A stretch of DNA of 64,000 nucleotides from Flavobacterium sp. ASW18X (GTDB lineage: Bacteria > Bacteroidota > Bacteroidia > Flavobacteriales > Flavobacteriaceae), in NCBI RefSeq assembly GCF_005144745.1, contig NZ_SWKK01000019.1, positions 1-64,000 on the forward strand, written 5' to 3'. Of the stretch, positions 1 to 7,221 are shown piece after piece. The stretch's first letter is position 1, and each line of letters opens with the position of its first letter. Below the pieces are notes generated by a model. That model ran no database searches. It had not been told where the DNA came from and saw only the letters and a list, made by a program, of their open reading frames with translations. A program made the translations under genes and the position numbers.

Positions 1-165
1 CTTTTTTCCCTGCATACCTAAAGTTAACGCCCCAACGTTAAGATCGTCTTTACCCTATATGGTTTTTTCGTTAACTTGTGCAACAGGCACATTGGCTAAA
101 AGTAATTGCTTGTTATCGTCTACTTTGGAAATTCCTACGGAATTTCCAACTTGGTGTGTTCTTGT
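1..165 (-). pseudogene. Remnant of an unidentified gene, interrupted by a stop
   Basis: Read on the reverse strand, about 165 bases have a protein-like composition (a stretch including VGISKVDDNKQLLLANVPV), then an in-frame TAG at 55-57, then more protein-like residues (KDDLNVGALTLGMQ) running off the window edge. The codon use looks native. I do not recognise the family. The likely readings are the tail of a decayed gene, a coding fragment with a nonsense mutation, or chance. The true extent lies outside the window. Confidence 0.3.
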
Positions 166-200
166 AAAGTTTAGTGCCAGCCCACGCAACTACTCATAGT

Positions 201-220
201 GCTAACAGTTGGCTGTATGC
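201..220 (+). repeat. Left copy of GCTAACA-type cassette flank
   Basis: The segment starts GCTAACA and ends in a TGTATGC-like stretch, just before the GNAT gene. A related segment beginning with the same GCTAACA and ending CTATACTGC lies just after that gene at 765-784. Short flanks of this kind bracket single small genes in many Bacteroidetes genomes (from memory, not searched). They suggest a cassette boundary. Confidence 0.4.
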
Positions 221-243
221 TAAAAAAAACCGTGCGACAGTAA

Positions 244-756
244 ATGAAAATCAGAAAAGTAAATATTCAGGATATTGAAAAACTAAAAGAAATCGGAAAA
301 TTAACTTTTGCCCAAACTTTTTCTTCAGAAAATAGCGAAGAGAATATGAAAGAATATTTGGAAAACGCATTTTCAACAGAAAAACTGGCTGCAGAACTAA
401 CGGACCAAAACACTGAATTTTACTTTGCGGAACTTGACAAAAAAATAATCGGATATTTAAAAATAAATGTTGGAGATTCTCAAACCGAAATTAAAGATAA
501 AAACGCACTCGAAATAGAACGAATTTATGTACTAAAAGAATTTCACGGAAAAAAAGTTGGACAAATTCTCTATGGCAAAGCAATTGAGTTGGCTAAAGAA
601 AATAATGTGGAATATGTTTGGTTGGGAGTTTGGGAACAAAATCCAAGAGCTATCAGATTTTATGAAAAAAATGGATTTAAAGCGTTTGACAAACATATTT
701 TCAGGCTCGGAAATGATGAACAAACTGACATTATGATGAAACTAAAAATAGACTAA
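244..756 (+). CDS. GNAT family N-acetyltransferase
   Basis: A 170-residue protein of the GNAT fold, which transfers an acetyl group from acetyl-CoA to an amine. The acetyl-CoA site is visible as RIYVLKEFHGKKVGQILY (about residues 93-110, a variant of the Q/RxxGxG/A loop), followed by the typical C-terminal WLGVWEQNPRAIRFYEKNGF. Length is normal for a complete single-domain GNAT, and the substrate cannot be told. The gene stands alone: it has its own terminator right after it, is flanked by similar short repeats (201-220 and 765-784), and uses more A/T-rich codons than the genes downstream. This suggests acquisition as a cassette. Confidence 0.88.
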   Translation: MKIRKVNIQDIEKLKEIGKLTFAQTFSSENSEENMKEYLENAFSTEKLAAELTDQNTEFYFAELDKKIIGYLKINVGDSQTEIKDKNALEIERIYVLKEFHGKKVGQILYGKAIELAKENNVEYVWLGVWEQNPRAIRFYEKNGFKAFDKHIFRLGNDEQTDIMMKLKID

Positions 757-764
757 ATCCGGTA

Positions 765-784
765 GCTAACAATAAACTATACTG
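765..784 (+). repeat. Right copy of GCTAACA-type cassette flank
   Basis: GCTAACA followed by an AT-rich stretch ending ACTATACTGC, nine bases after the GNAT stop codon. It matches the left flank at 201-220 in its first seven bases and loosely in its end. Together they bracket one gene plus its start region. Confidence 0.4.
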
Positions 785-788
785 CTTT

Positions 789-810
789 CTTGTCTTATGA
801 CAAGTTTTTT
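789..810 (+). terminator. Rho-independent terminator after the GNAT gene
   Basis: A 6-bp stem CTTGTC / GACAAG with a TTAT loop, followed directly by six T. Confidence 0.7.
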
Positions 811-825
811 CTGTTTACGCTCTTC

Positions 826-833
826 TAGTTTTG
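826..833 (+). promoter_or_regulatory. -7 promoter box TAGTTTTG for the YCII-SRPBCC-DoxX genes
   Basis: An exact match to the Bacteroidetes -7 consensus TAnnTTTG, 26 bases before the ATG at 860, giving a leader of about 20 nt. No clear -33 TTG is seen. Confidence 0.5.
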
Positions 834-859
834 GCTCGTAATCATTTAAAAACAATCAA

Positions 860-1198
860 ATGAACAACGAGACTTTATTTATGATGCTTTTTAAGTATCA
901 ACCAGACGCCGTAACATTATCCAAGGAAGAAGAAGCAACAGTAGCCCATGCTTGGGGTGAATTTATAGGTACCATCGCCCTTAAAGAAAAATTAGTGAGC
1001 ACCCATCAATTAGGGCAACACTTGCAATATGTGGGCCATACCCCAAATAGTGGTATAACATCCAAAGAAATAATTGGCGGCAACATGGTAATTAAAACCA
1101 ATTCTATGGAAGAAGCTTGTGCTTTAGCCCAAAACTCGCCCATACTACAACTGGGTGGTTATGTAGAAGTAAGAACTATAATTCCAATGCAAGATTAA
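860..1198 (+). CDS. YCII-related domain protein
   Basis: A 112-residue protein of the YCII/DGPF-like ferredoxin-fold family. It has the usual early F-M-L-F strand, a central 'W..F' helix (AWGEFIG, about residues 31-37), and the late 'A...A..SPILQLGGYVEVRTI' segment that forms the last helix and strand. Family members are small, of largely unknown function, and often sit beside sigma factors or small enzymes. It is followed after 2 bases by an SRPBCC gene and then a DoxX gene, so the three probably form one transcript. Confidence 0.75.
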   Translation: MNNETLFMMLFKYQPDAVTLSKEEEATVAHAWGEFIGTIALKEKLVSTHQLGQHLQYVGHTPNSGITSKEIIGGNMVIKTNSMEEACALAQNSPILQLGGYVEVRTIIPMQD

Positions 1199-1200
1199 AA

Positions 1201-1731
1201 ATGAAAAAGATGATGTATATCCTAATCGCCATATTACTGGCAGGTATTGTTTTTGTATTAATAGCTGCTAACGCTACCAAACATATTTACTTAGAAAACA
1301 GCATTACCATACAGGCTCCTTTAGAACGGGTATTTAGTCAAGTACGGTATTTAGAAAAATTCCCAGAATGGAGCCCGTTTTTAGAGGTAGACCCTACCCA
1401 AAAGATAACCGTAACCGGTACAGATGGTACTATAGGGGCACAATACCATTGGGTTGGCAACCAAGGTAAAGATGTAGGCTACCAAGAATTAACAGCTATG
1501 GAAGAACAAGCAAAGCTGGTATTTAAATGTACTATAGAAAAACCCTATACGGCAGAACCTCAATTTACCTATCTATTTGTACCCGTAGGTAATACCACCA
1601 AGATTATTCAACAATTTGAGCTAAAATCAGGCACCGTGAATGCCATCTTCATGTGGCTGTTTGGAACCAAAAAGCAAATGCAACAATTAAATGCAAGAGG
1701 TTTACAGCTTTTAAAGGCCTCTGTAGAATAG
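1201..1731 (+). CDS. SRPBCC / polyketide-cyclase-like protein with N-terminal membrane anchor
   Basis: A 176-residue protein. Residues about 4-22 are one hydrophobic segment, followed by a START/SRPBCC domain. The domain opens with the family's 'I.APLERVFSQVRYLEKFPEWSPF' pattern and ends with a long helix containing the W-L-F-G element. Such domains bind hydrophobic ligands, and the ligand here is unknown. I chose the ATG at 1201, 2 bases after the YCII stop. An upstream in-frame start at 1117 would overlap the YCII gene by 82 bases and add a tail that does not belong to the domain. Confidence 0.75.
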   Translation: MKKMMYILIAILLAGIVFVLIAANATKHIYLENSITIQAPLERVFSQVRYLEKFPEWSPFLEVDPTQKITVTGTDGTIGAQYHWVGNQGKDVGYQELTAMEEQAKLVFKCTIEKPYTAEPQFTYLFVPVGNTTKIIQQFELKSGTVNAIFMWLFGTKKQMQQLNARGLQLLKASVE

Positions 1732-1849
1732 CGTAAAACCATTCATCTATCCTTTTACGCCATTGACCTTCAGCAATGTAAATTATAACTACACCATTCT
1801 TACTAGGGAGCTTTTACTGTGTAAATTGGTAATCCCAAACCTTACAGTT

Positions 1850-2251
1850 ATGAATAATAAACTAATCTATCGGTTAAGCTTAGGCCTTTTTTGTCTGGCC
1901 ATGTTAGGAGCAGTTGCCAATTCTATTGTTAATTACGATGTAGTGGCTGAAACTTTTGTAAAACTTGGATACCCAACCTATCTTATAGAGATTCTAGGTG
2001 CAGCACAAGTTTTAGGAGTAGTGTTGTTGGTTTTTAATAAAGGACAATGGTTTATAGAATGGGCGTACGCTGGGTTTTTCTTAAATCTAGTGTTAGGCTT
2101 TATTGCACACCTAGTGTCTGATTTTGGAAATGGTGCCTCCGCGGTACTCTGCTTAATACCGCTATTGGTCACTTACATACTTTACAAGCGTGTGGAGCAG
2201 ACAGAGGAAGATGTAGAAGAAAAAAAATCGCTTGTTTGGCATAGAGTTTAA
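1850..2251 (+). CDS. DoxX-like membrane protein
   Basis: A 133-residue protein with four hydrophobic segments and the DoxX-like arrangement: an early 'R..LGLFCLAML' helix, a 'LGYPTYLIEILGAAQVLGVVLLV' segment, then two further helices. DoxX-like proteins are small inner-membrane proteins, some linked to redox or quinone chemistry; the specific role here is unknown. The start at 1850 is preferred because the first helix begins directly after it. An earlier in-frame ATG at 1763 would add a polar N-terminus that looks like translated intergenic DNA. Its neighbours upstream are YCII and SRPBCC genes on the same strand. Confidence 0.75.
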   Translation: MNNKLIYRLSLGLFCLAMLGAVANSIVNYDVVAETFVKLGYPTYLIEILGAAQVLGVVLLVFNKGQWFIEWAYAGFFLNLVLGFIAHLVSDFGNGASAVLCLIPLLVTYILYKRVEQTEEDVEEKKSLVWHRV

Positions 2252-2273
2252 AAAGCAGTTCTTTAAACTCTTA

Positions 2274-2305
2274 AAAACCCGTTCAATTGAGTCTGAACGG
2301 GTTTT
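2274..2305. terminator. Bidirectional terminator
   Basis: A perfect 12-bp stem, AAAACCCGTTCA / TGAACGGGTTTT, with an 8-nt loop between convergent genes. The A and T runs at the stem base let it work on both strands. Confidence 0.8.
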
Positions 2306-2310
2306 ATGTT

Positions 2311-3663
2311 TTAAAATAACTTAGAAACTTCTTTAAAGTCCAAACCGCCGTAATTACCAGAGCTCATTAAAAGCAAGACCATATTTTCCATCGGTTGCGA
2401 AAAAAGAAACTCTTTAAAGTCTGCTGAATCTGTATAAATGTTCAAATCTTCTCTTGCAAATGCCGCTGCAATATCTTGTTCAGAAACTTCTTCTAACTGT
2501 TTTATTTTTACAGCTTCTGGCGAATAAAAAACCACAGCTTCATCTGCTGCTTGTAAAGCCCCTTTGTATTCCTTTAAAAATTCGGCATTTAAACTACTAT
2601 AGGTATGCAATTCTAGGCAAGCCAACACCTTTTTATTGGGGTATTGCTCTTTAACGGCGTTGGTTGTCGCTTTTACTTTACTGGGCGAATGTGCAAAATC
2701 CTTAAAAGCTACTGCATTTTTATTCGCTCCTATTTTTTCTAAACGCTTACTCGCCCCTTTAAAAGTTGAGATAGCCTCGTAGAAATCCACTTCATCCACT
2801 CCCATTTGTTGGCAAATCCATTTGGCACCGGCAAGATTGTTTAAGTTATGCTGTCCAAATATTTCTAACGGCATGGGACCATCTTCTGTCTCTAAATACG
2901 TTGTGCCATCCGCTACTGTATATTCTGGTGTTTCATAAGGAAATTTACGAATGGTATTTTCAGAAGCTTCTACAACTGCTTTAACCGCTGCATCTTCCGT
3001 ATTGTACGTAATGCTACCTCCACTTACAATGCCATCTACAAAAATCTTGAATTGCTCCACATAGTTCTCGTAAGTAGGAAAAACATTAATGTGATCCCAA
3101 GCTATCCCAGATAGCAGGGCAATATTAGGATGGTATAAATGAAATTTAGGGCGCCTATCTATGGGTGAAGATAAATATTCATCGCCTTCTAATACTATAA
3201 AATCGTTTTCCGTGGTAAGGTGCACCATTCTATCAAAACCGTCTAATTGTGCCCCTACCATGTAATCTACCGCTATGTTATTATACGCCAATACATGTAA
3301 AATCATAGAAGTGATGGTGGTCTTACCATGACTACCGCCAATAACTACTCGAGTTTTGTCTTTAGACTGTTCGTATAAAAATTCGGGATAAGAATAAATA
3401 GTCACACCCAATTCCTTAGCTCGCAGTAACTCTGGATTATCTGGTTTGGCATGCATCCCTAAGATCACAGCGTCTAAAGATTCGGTTATTTTTTCTGGGT
3501 ACCATCCAAATTCTAAGGGTAGCAAACCCTTGTTTTCTAACCGACTTTTAGAGGGTTCGTAGATGATGTCATCACTGCCTGTTATCTGGTATCCTTTATG
3601 CTGTAGGGCCAAAGCTAGATTATGCATAGCACTGCCCCCAATAGCGATAAAATGTATTTTCAT
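2311..3663 (-). CDS. mpl: UDP-N-acetylmuramate:L-alanyl-gamma-D-glutamyl-meso-diaminopimelate ligase
   Basis: A 450-residue cytoplasmic Mur ligase. The N-terminal Rossmann-like domain starts MKIHFIAIGGSAMHNLA. The ATP-binding loop is GGSHGKTT (residues 109-116), and a central 'LEGDEYLSS' supplies metal-binding acids. The form FIAIGGSAMHNLA and the early SD(D)...EPS pattern are more typical of Mpl than of MurC, and the length is that of Mpl. Mpl reattaches recycled tripeptide to UDP-MurNAc in peptidoglycan recycling. The gene is monocistronic, with a TATCTTTG promoter box about 19 bases upstream and a strong terminator downstream. Annotation as MurC is the main alternative. Confidence 0.87.
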   Translation of the reverse strand: MKIHFIAIGGSAMHNLALALQHKGYQITGSDDIIYEPSKSRLENKGLLPLEFGWYPEKITESLDAVILGMHAKPDNPELLRAKELGVTIYSYPEFLYEQSKDKTRVVIGGSHGKTTITSMILHVLAYNNIAVDYMVGAQLDGFDRMVHLTTENDFIVLEGDEYLSSPIDRRPKFHLYHPNIALLSGIAWDHINVFPTYENYVEQFKIFVDGIVSGGSITYNTEDAAVKAVVEASENTIRKFPYETPEYTVADGTTYLETEDGPMPLEIFGQHNLNNLAGAKWICQQMGVDEVDFYEAISTFKGASKRLEKIGANKNAVAFKDFAHSPSKVKATTNAVKEQYPNKKVLACLELHTYSSLNAEFLKEYKGALQAADEAVVFYSPEAVKIKQLEEVSEQDIAAAFAREDLNIYTDSADFKEFLFSQPMENMVLLLMSSGNYGGLDFKEVSKLF

Positions 3664-3681
3664 TGAATTCTAATTATAACC

Positions 3682-3689
3682 CAAAGATA
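3682..3689 (-). promoter_or_regulatory. -7 promoter box TATCTTTG for mpl
   Basis: An exact TAnnTTTG match on the reverse strand, ending 18 bases before the mpl ATG. No good -33 TTG is seen at the right spacing. Confidence 0.5.
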
Positions 3690-3739
3690 ACCAATGCGTC
3701 TTAGGATTATTTTTATCTTGATGGCTAAATAACACCAAA

Positions 3740-4051
3740 ATGAACTTAAAAGACATAACTGCTAAAGAAATTATACCCGGCCTACATGGTAAATTAATTC
3801 ATGGCGATGCGTTGAGCTGGGCTTTCTGGGAGGTTGAAGCTGGCGCCATAGTACCAGAACATCACCATATTCACGAACAAATTATGCATGTGGTAGCAGG
3901 TCAATTTGAATTCAGCTTAAACGGTGAAAGCAAAACCTATGTTGCGGGAGATGTAGTGGTAATTCCTTCTAACGTACCACACGGGGGTAAAGCCATAACT
4001 CCTTGCAAACTCATGGATGTATTTACCCCCGTTAGGGAAGATTATAAATAA
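3740..4051 (+). CDS. Small cupin-domain protein
   Basis: A 103-residue single cupin barrel. Motif 1 is PEHHHIHEQIMHVVAGQFEF (about residues 39-58), with the metal-binding His cluster and Glu. Motif 2 is 'P.NVPHGGKA' (about residues 83-91), with the second His. Small cupins of this type bind a metal and act as enzymes or sensors; the substrate is unknown. An SDR gene starts 4 bases downstream, so the two are probably co-transcribed and may act in one pathway. Confidence 0.82.
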   Translation: MNLKDITAKEIIPGLHGKLIHGDALSWAFWEVEAGAIVPEHHHIHEQIMHVVAGQFEFSLNGESKTYVAGDVVVIPSNVPHGGKAITPCKLMDVFTPVREDYK

Positions 4052-4055
4052 GCGT

Positions 4056-4841
4056 ATGGAAGTATCAGTTAAAGGAAAAAAGGCATTGGTGGGTGGTAGT
4101 TCTAACGGTATTGGTTTGGCTATTGCTAAAAAGTTAGCCGCAAGTGGAGCTAGTGTGACTTTAATGTCGCATCGTGTAGAGAAACTTTTGGCTATTTTAA
4201 AGGAGCTACCAACGGACCAAGGGCAACAACACCAATATCTTTTAGTAGATTTTACCGATTTTGAGAATTACAAGCGCATTATAAGCGCCTATTTTGAACA
4301 AAACACCGTAGACATTCTGGTAAATAATACGCAAGGACCCGCTGCTGGCGGTGCGTTAGAAAAAACGGTAGCCGATTACCAACAGGCATTTGATTTGTTA
4401 TTTAAAACCGTAGTCTACACCACGGAGAAGGCGTTACCCAAAATGCAAGAAAACGCTTGGGGTCGTATTATTAATGTGGCCTCTATTTCTGTAAAAGAGC
4501 CTTTAAACTATTTGGCGTTGAGCAATACCGTAAGAGCAGCCGTAACTACCTGGGCTAAAGGGTTGTCTTTAGATGTTGGCCAGTTTGGTATAACTGTAAA
4601 CAACATCCTTACGGGGTATTTTGATACGGACCGTATAGCCCAATTAAATGCTAAAAAAGCAGAAAAGATGAATGTTTCTCAAGAAGAAGTGCGCCGTACT
4701 ATGGAGGATATGGTTCCTGTAAAGCGTATTGGCAAGCCAGAAGAATATGGTTACTTGGTTACTTTTTTAGCATCAGATAAGGCCGCTTTTTTAACAGGCA
4801 CCAACATTCCGTTAGACGGTGGGCTCTTAAAAAGTATGTAA
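4056..4841 (+). CDS. Divergent short-chain dehydrogenase/reductase lacking YxxxK
   Basis: A 261-residue SDR. The nucleotide-binding loop is GGSSNGIG (about residues 13-20), the NNTQG element replaces the usual NNAG, and the C-terminus ends TGTNIPLDGG as in FabG-like enzymes. Aligning the Ser of INVAS with the FabG catalytic Ser puts Ser and Arg where Tyr and Lys are expected (LALSNTVRAAV), so the active site is SxxxR. This group may have altered chemistry or be a binding protein. I chose the ATG at 4056; a start at 4017 would overlap the cupin gene. Its stop abuts the convergent response regulator stop with no terminator between them. Confidence 0.83.
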   Translation: MEVSVKGKKALVGGSSNGIGLAIAKKLAASGASVTLMSHRVEKLLAILKELPTDQGQQHQYLLVDFTDFENYKRIISAYFEQNTVDILVNNTQGPAAGGALEKTVADYQQAFDLLFKTVVYTTEKALPKMQENAWGRIINVASISVKEPLNYLALSNTVRAAVTTWAKGLSLDVGQFGITVNNILTGYFDTDRIAQLNAKKAEKMNVSQEEVRRTMEDMVPVKRIGKPEEYGYLVTFLASDKAAFLTGTNIPLDGGLLKSM

Positions 4842-5576
4842 CTACAGGCTTAATTTGTCTTTAAACAAATACGATTGGCGGCGAGATACTTCTATCTCGT
4901 CTCCATTTTGCATGCTTAGCTTTAGCTTGCCATTAAACCACGGAATTACCTCCTTTATAAAACCAATATTTACAATTTGCTGCCTGCTTACCCTAAAAAA
5001 TTGTTCTTGTGGCAGCTTATCTTCCACTTGTTGCAAAGATTTATACAACATCGGTTTTTGGTCCTGGAAAAAGACACGGGTATAATTGCCCACTATTTCA
5101 AAATGCGATATTTCTCCAATCTTTAACAACCAGCATTTTTCGCCATCTTTAATAAAAATCTGACTTTGTAGGTTTAACCGCGCCTCTTGCGCATTGGTGG
5201 GTTCCGTCGCCTGTTCTTCTTGCAAGATTCCCTGTACTTTTTCTATACTCTTATCAAACCGCTTTTGGTTTATGGGTTTTAAAAGATAATCAAGAGCGTT
5301 GTATTCAAAGGATTTAATAGCGTACTCATCAAAAGCGGTCGTAAAAATGGTGATGGGCACCTCATCCAACATTTCTAACAACTCAAACCCATCTTTTTCT
5401 GGCATGTTAATATCTAAAAACAGTAAATCTGGGTTGGTTTCATTTATCAATTTAAACCCTTCGTCTACATTTTCTGCTTCGCCCAACAGCTCTATATCCT
5501 TGTGTTTTTTCAATAGCTCTTTAAGCTCATTACGTGCCAAACGGGAGTCTTCTACAATGACTGCTTTTATCATCAT
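4842..5576 (-). CDS. LytTR-family response regulator
   Basis: A 244-residue cytoplasmic regulator. The N-terminal receiver domain has the acid pocket ED (residues 9-10), phospho-acceptor D55 (FLDINMP) and K100 (YLLKPI). The C-terminal LytTR DNA-binding domain (about residues 140-240) contains the typical 'NYTRV', 'FFRVSRQQIVN' and 'EVSRRQ' elements. Its ATG overlaps the stop of the upstream histidine kinase gene (ATGA), showing translational coupling. It probably regulates its own operon or cell-surface genes; targets cannot be inferred. Confidence 0.9.
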   Translation of the reverse strand: MMIKAVIVEDSRLARNELKELLKKHKDIELLGEAENVDEGFKLINETNPDLLFLDINMPEKDGFELLEMLDEVPITIFTTAFDEYAIKSFEYNALDYLLKPINQKRFDKSIEKVQGILQEEQATEPTNAQEARLNLQSQIFIKDGEKCWLLKIGEISHFEIVGNYTRVFFQDQKPMLYKSLQQVEDKLPQEQFFRVSRQQIVNIGFIKEVIPWFNGKLKLSMQNGDEIEVSRRQSYLFKDKLSL

Positions 5577-6646
5577 ATCAAAGGAATTTTTATTAAAGCC
5601 ACAACCTCATCTCCATCTTCCGTAAGCGAAAAACTGGCTTTGGCGCCATACAGCAATTGCAAGCGTTGCCTAATATTTTTTAGTCCTAAATGAGTTCCCC
5701 CTTTTGCCAGTTGTAATTTTCCAGAATTACGTACCTCTATAAGCAAATCAGTAGCTTCTTTTTTCGTGATTAGGGCGATGGTACCGCCGTTTTTTAAATT
5801 AGAAATACCGTGTTTTGCGGCATTCTCTACCAGCAATTGAATAATCATTGGAGGTATTTGCAAACTCTTGGTTTCTGGCGCTATGTTAGTCACAAATTGC
5901 AACCGTTCTTCAAACTGAATTTTAGACAAATCGATGTAATTAGCCACCATTTCTAGTTCTTCTTCTAACGCAATAGAGTTTTTAGCATTCTGTGTTAAAG
6001 AATACCGAAGCATCTCGGACAGTTTGGTAATCATATCCCTAGAACGTTCTACATCTTCTAACATCAACCCCCTGATATTGTTCAAGCTATTGAACATAAA
6101 ATGCGGATTAATCTGTCCTTTAAGGGTATTCAACTGCGCTTGTTTTAAATTGCTGTTGAGCTCTGTACGCTCTAAATGGTCTTGGTTAGATTTTAACATC
6201 AACTTAATGGCAAAATAGAGCATGGTCCAACCAAAAATAGTAATGAAAGAATTGGCAATAAGCACGCCCCAACCGGCATTTTTGTAGATATCCGGAACTT
6301 TAGTAACGTCAGATTCAAAAAATTGATGCGATAAATAGCCCGCACCGTAAGAAAGTAACGCATAAGCGGCAGCACAAACTATTACGCCTATAAATATCCA
6401 AAGCCAGTAGCGCTTTTTAAAATCGTTGAGTTCAATTTTTCGCTTTAAATAAGCTCTAAGCAATCCAGTACAAAACAGTCCAATTACAAAGCTGGTTGCT
6501 AAAGAAAATTTTAAAAAACCAGAAGATTTAAACCCGTCTACATCTGGTGTAAACACATAGGCAAAACCTAAAATAGCACCCCAAGAAATTACTTGAATGC
6601 TCCAAAACAAAAGGTTTCTATACCTGTCCCAAACGCTTTTTGCCAT
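5573..6646 (-). CDS. LytS/YehU-type sensor histidine kinase
   Basis: A 357-residue membrane sensor. Four hydrophobic segments (about residues 12-32, 45-65, 80-105 and 122-150) precede a His_kinase domain with NPHFMFNSLNNIRG (phospho-acceptor H182), then an ATPase domain with 'LLVENAAKHGI' and 'GLKNIRQRLQLLYG'. There is no large periplasmic domain, so the signal is probably sensed in or at the membrane. It is coupled by a 4-base overlap to its LytTR regulator. A promoter at 6680-6710 lies inside the 3' end of the preceding small gene. Confidence 0.9.
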   Translation of the reverse strand: MAKSVWDRYRNLLFWSIQVISWGAILGFAYVFTPDVDGFKSSGFLKFSLATSFVIGLFCTGLLRAYLKRKIELNDFKKRYWLWIFIGVIVCAAAYALLSYGAGYLSHQFFESDVTKVPDIYKNAGWGVLIANSFITIFGWTMLYFAIKLMLKSNQDHLERTELNSNLKQAQLNTLKGQINPHFMFNSLNNIRGLMLEDVERSRDMITKLSEMLRYSLTQNAKNSIALEEELEMVANYIDLSKIQFEERLQFVTNIAPETKSLQIPPMIIQLLVENAAKHGISNLKNGGTIALITKKEATDLLIEVRNSGKLQLAKGGTHLGLKNIRQRLQLLYGAKASFSLTEDGDEVVALIKIPLI

Positions 6647-6669
6647 GTATATGAGTTACCGTTTTCTAA

Positions 6670-6954
6670 TTATCCTATCCAAAGATAGGCAACTTTACCT
6701 ACTGCCGTACCAACGCCAAAGCACAAGGCCGCCAAAGCGATTATCACTAAAATCTTACGATAGATATTCCCCTTTGTTATTAAACAATGCAAAGCCCTTT
6801 TGTCTTTAAAAAAAGTATAAACCAGTGTACCTATACCGCCTAAAAGCATTATAGAACTAATAATAAGTTCATTGTTAGCTACATTAGAAAGTAAAACAGC
6901 TGCCAACAGAATGGCAGCTGCCAGTAGTAAGGATTGGTTGATGGTTAATTTCAT
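6670..6954 (-). CDS. Small membrane protein, unknown
   Basis: A 94-residue protein with three hydrophobic segments (about residues 7-25, 31-50 and 66-90) separated by a basic loop 'FFKDKRALHCLITKGNIYRK'. I do not recognise a family. It lies 3 bases after the preceding small membrane gene and 23 bases before the LytS-like kinase, all on the reverse strand. It may be an accessory of that sensor or a membrane protein under the same control. Confidence 0.6.
   Translation of the reverse strand: MKLTINQSLLLAAAILLAAVLLSNVANNELIISSIMLLGGIGTLVYTFFKDKRALHCLITKGNIYRKILVIIALAALCFGVGTAVGKVAYLWIG
6674..6710 (-). promoter_or_regulatory. Promoter of the LytS-LytTR genes with overlapping inverted repeat
   Basis: On the reverse strand, a -33 TTG (6711-6713 side), a spacer of about 23 bases and a -7 box TATCTTTG (6680-6687) lie about 34 bases before the kinase ATG. 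The -7 box is inside a CCTATC / GATAGG inverted repeat (6674-6689), which could be an operator or a weak hairpin. The site overlaps the end of the upstream small gene. Confidence 0.5.
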
Positions 6955-6957
6955 AAA

Positions 6958-7146
6958 CTATGCTTTTGTATAATTAGTTGTACCGTCTTTGTGCAATAGT
7001 ACGCTGCCAATAAGTATACAACCGGTGTAGATCGCAAACGCTACTGTCATTGTTGCCGCACCGGCAAAAATTCCGAAAGTTCCTGAAAGGATAGCTAAAC
7101 TACCTATACCTAATACTGTTCTCTTTGTGATGTCCATTGTTTTCAT
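6958..7146 (-). CDS. Small membrane protein, unknown
   Basis: A 62-residue protein with two hydrophobic segments (about residues 11-29 and 33-50) and a charged N-terminus (MKTMDITKR). No family is recognised. It is the first gene of the run leading to the LytS/LytTR pair. Its upstream region carries a heptamer tandem repeat and a perfect 14-bp palindrome, so it could be the regulated gene of this two-component system. Confidence 0.5.
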   Translation of the reverse strand: MKTMDITKRTVLGIGSLAILSGTFGIFAGAATMTVAFAIYTGCILIGSVLLHKDGTTNYTKA

Positions 7147-7160
7147 GATGACTTGTTTTT

Positions 7161-7202
7161 TGTTGATTGTTGATTGTTGATTGACGATTGTTGATTGTTG
7201 AT
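7161..7202 (+). repeat. Heptamer tandem repeat TGTTGAT x6
   Basis: Six consecutive 7-base units; five are TGTTGAT and the fourth is TGACGAT. The array lies 15 bases upstream of the start of the 62-residue membrane gene, in its probable leader. It is closely related to the GGTTGAT array at 14387-14435. The rest of the 7147-7449 gap holds the palindrome at 7222-7235, a small hairpin CTTGCC/GGCAAG at 7344-7360 and the S9 peptidase terminator. Confidence 0.9.
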
Positions 7203-7221
7203 TGATGAATTACATAAAAAT

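Noticed and set aside
532-723. Reverse-strand ORF inside the GNAT gene
   Set aside because: Fully antisense to the GNAT gene, which has clear family motifs.
2311-3663. MurC instead of Mpl
   Set aside because: The N-terminal wording and lengths fit Mpl better, though the two families are related and this is not certain.
7161-7202. Heptamer repeats as a CRISPR array
   Set aside because: Units are 7 bases with no spacers between them, so this is a simple tandem repeat.
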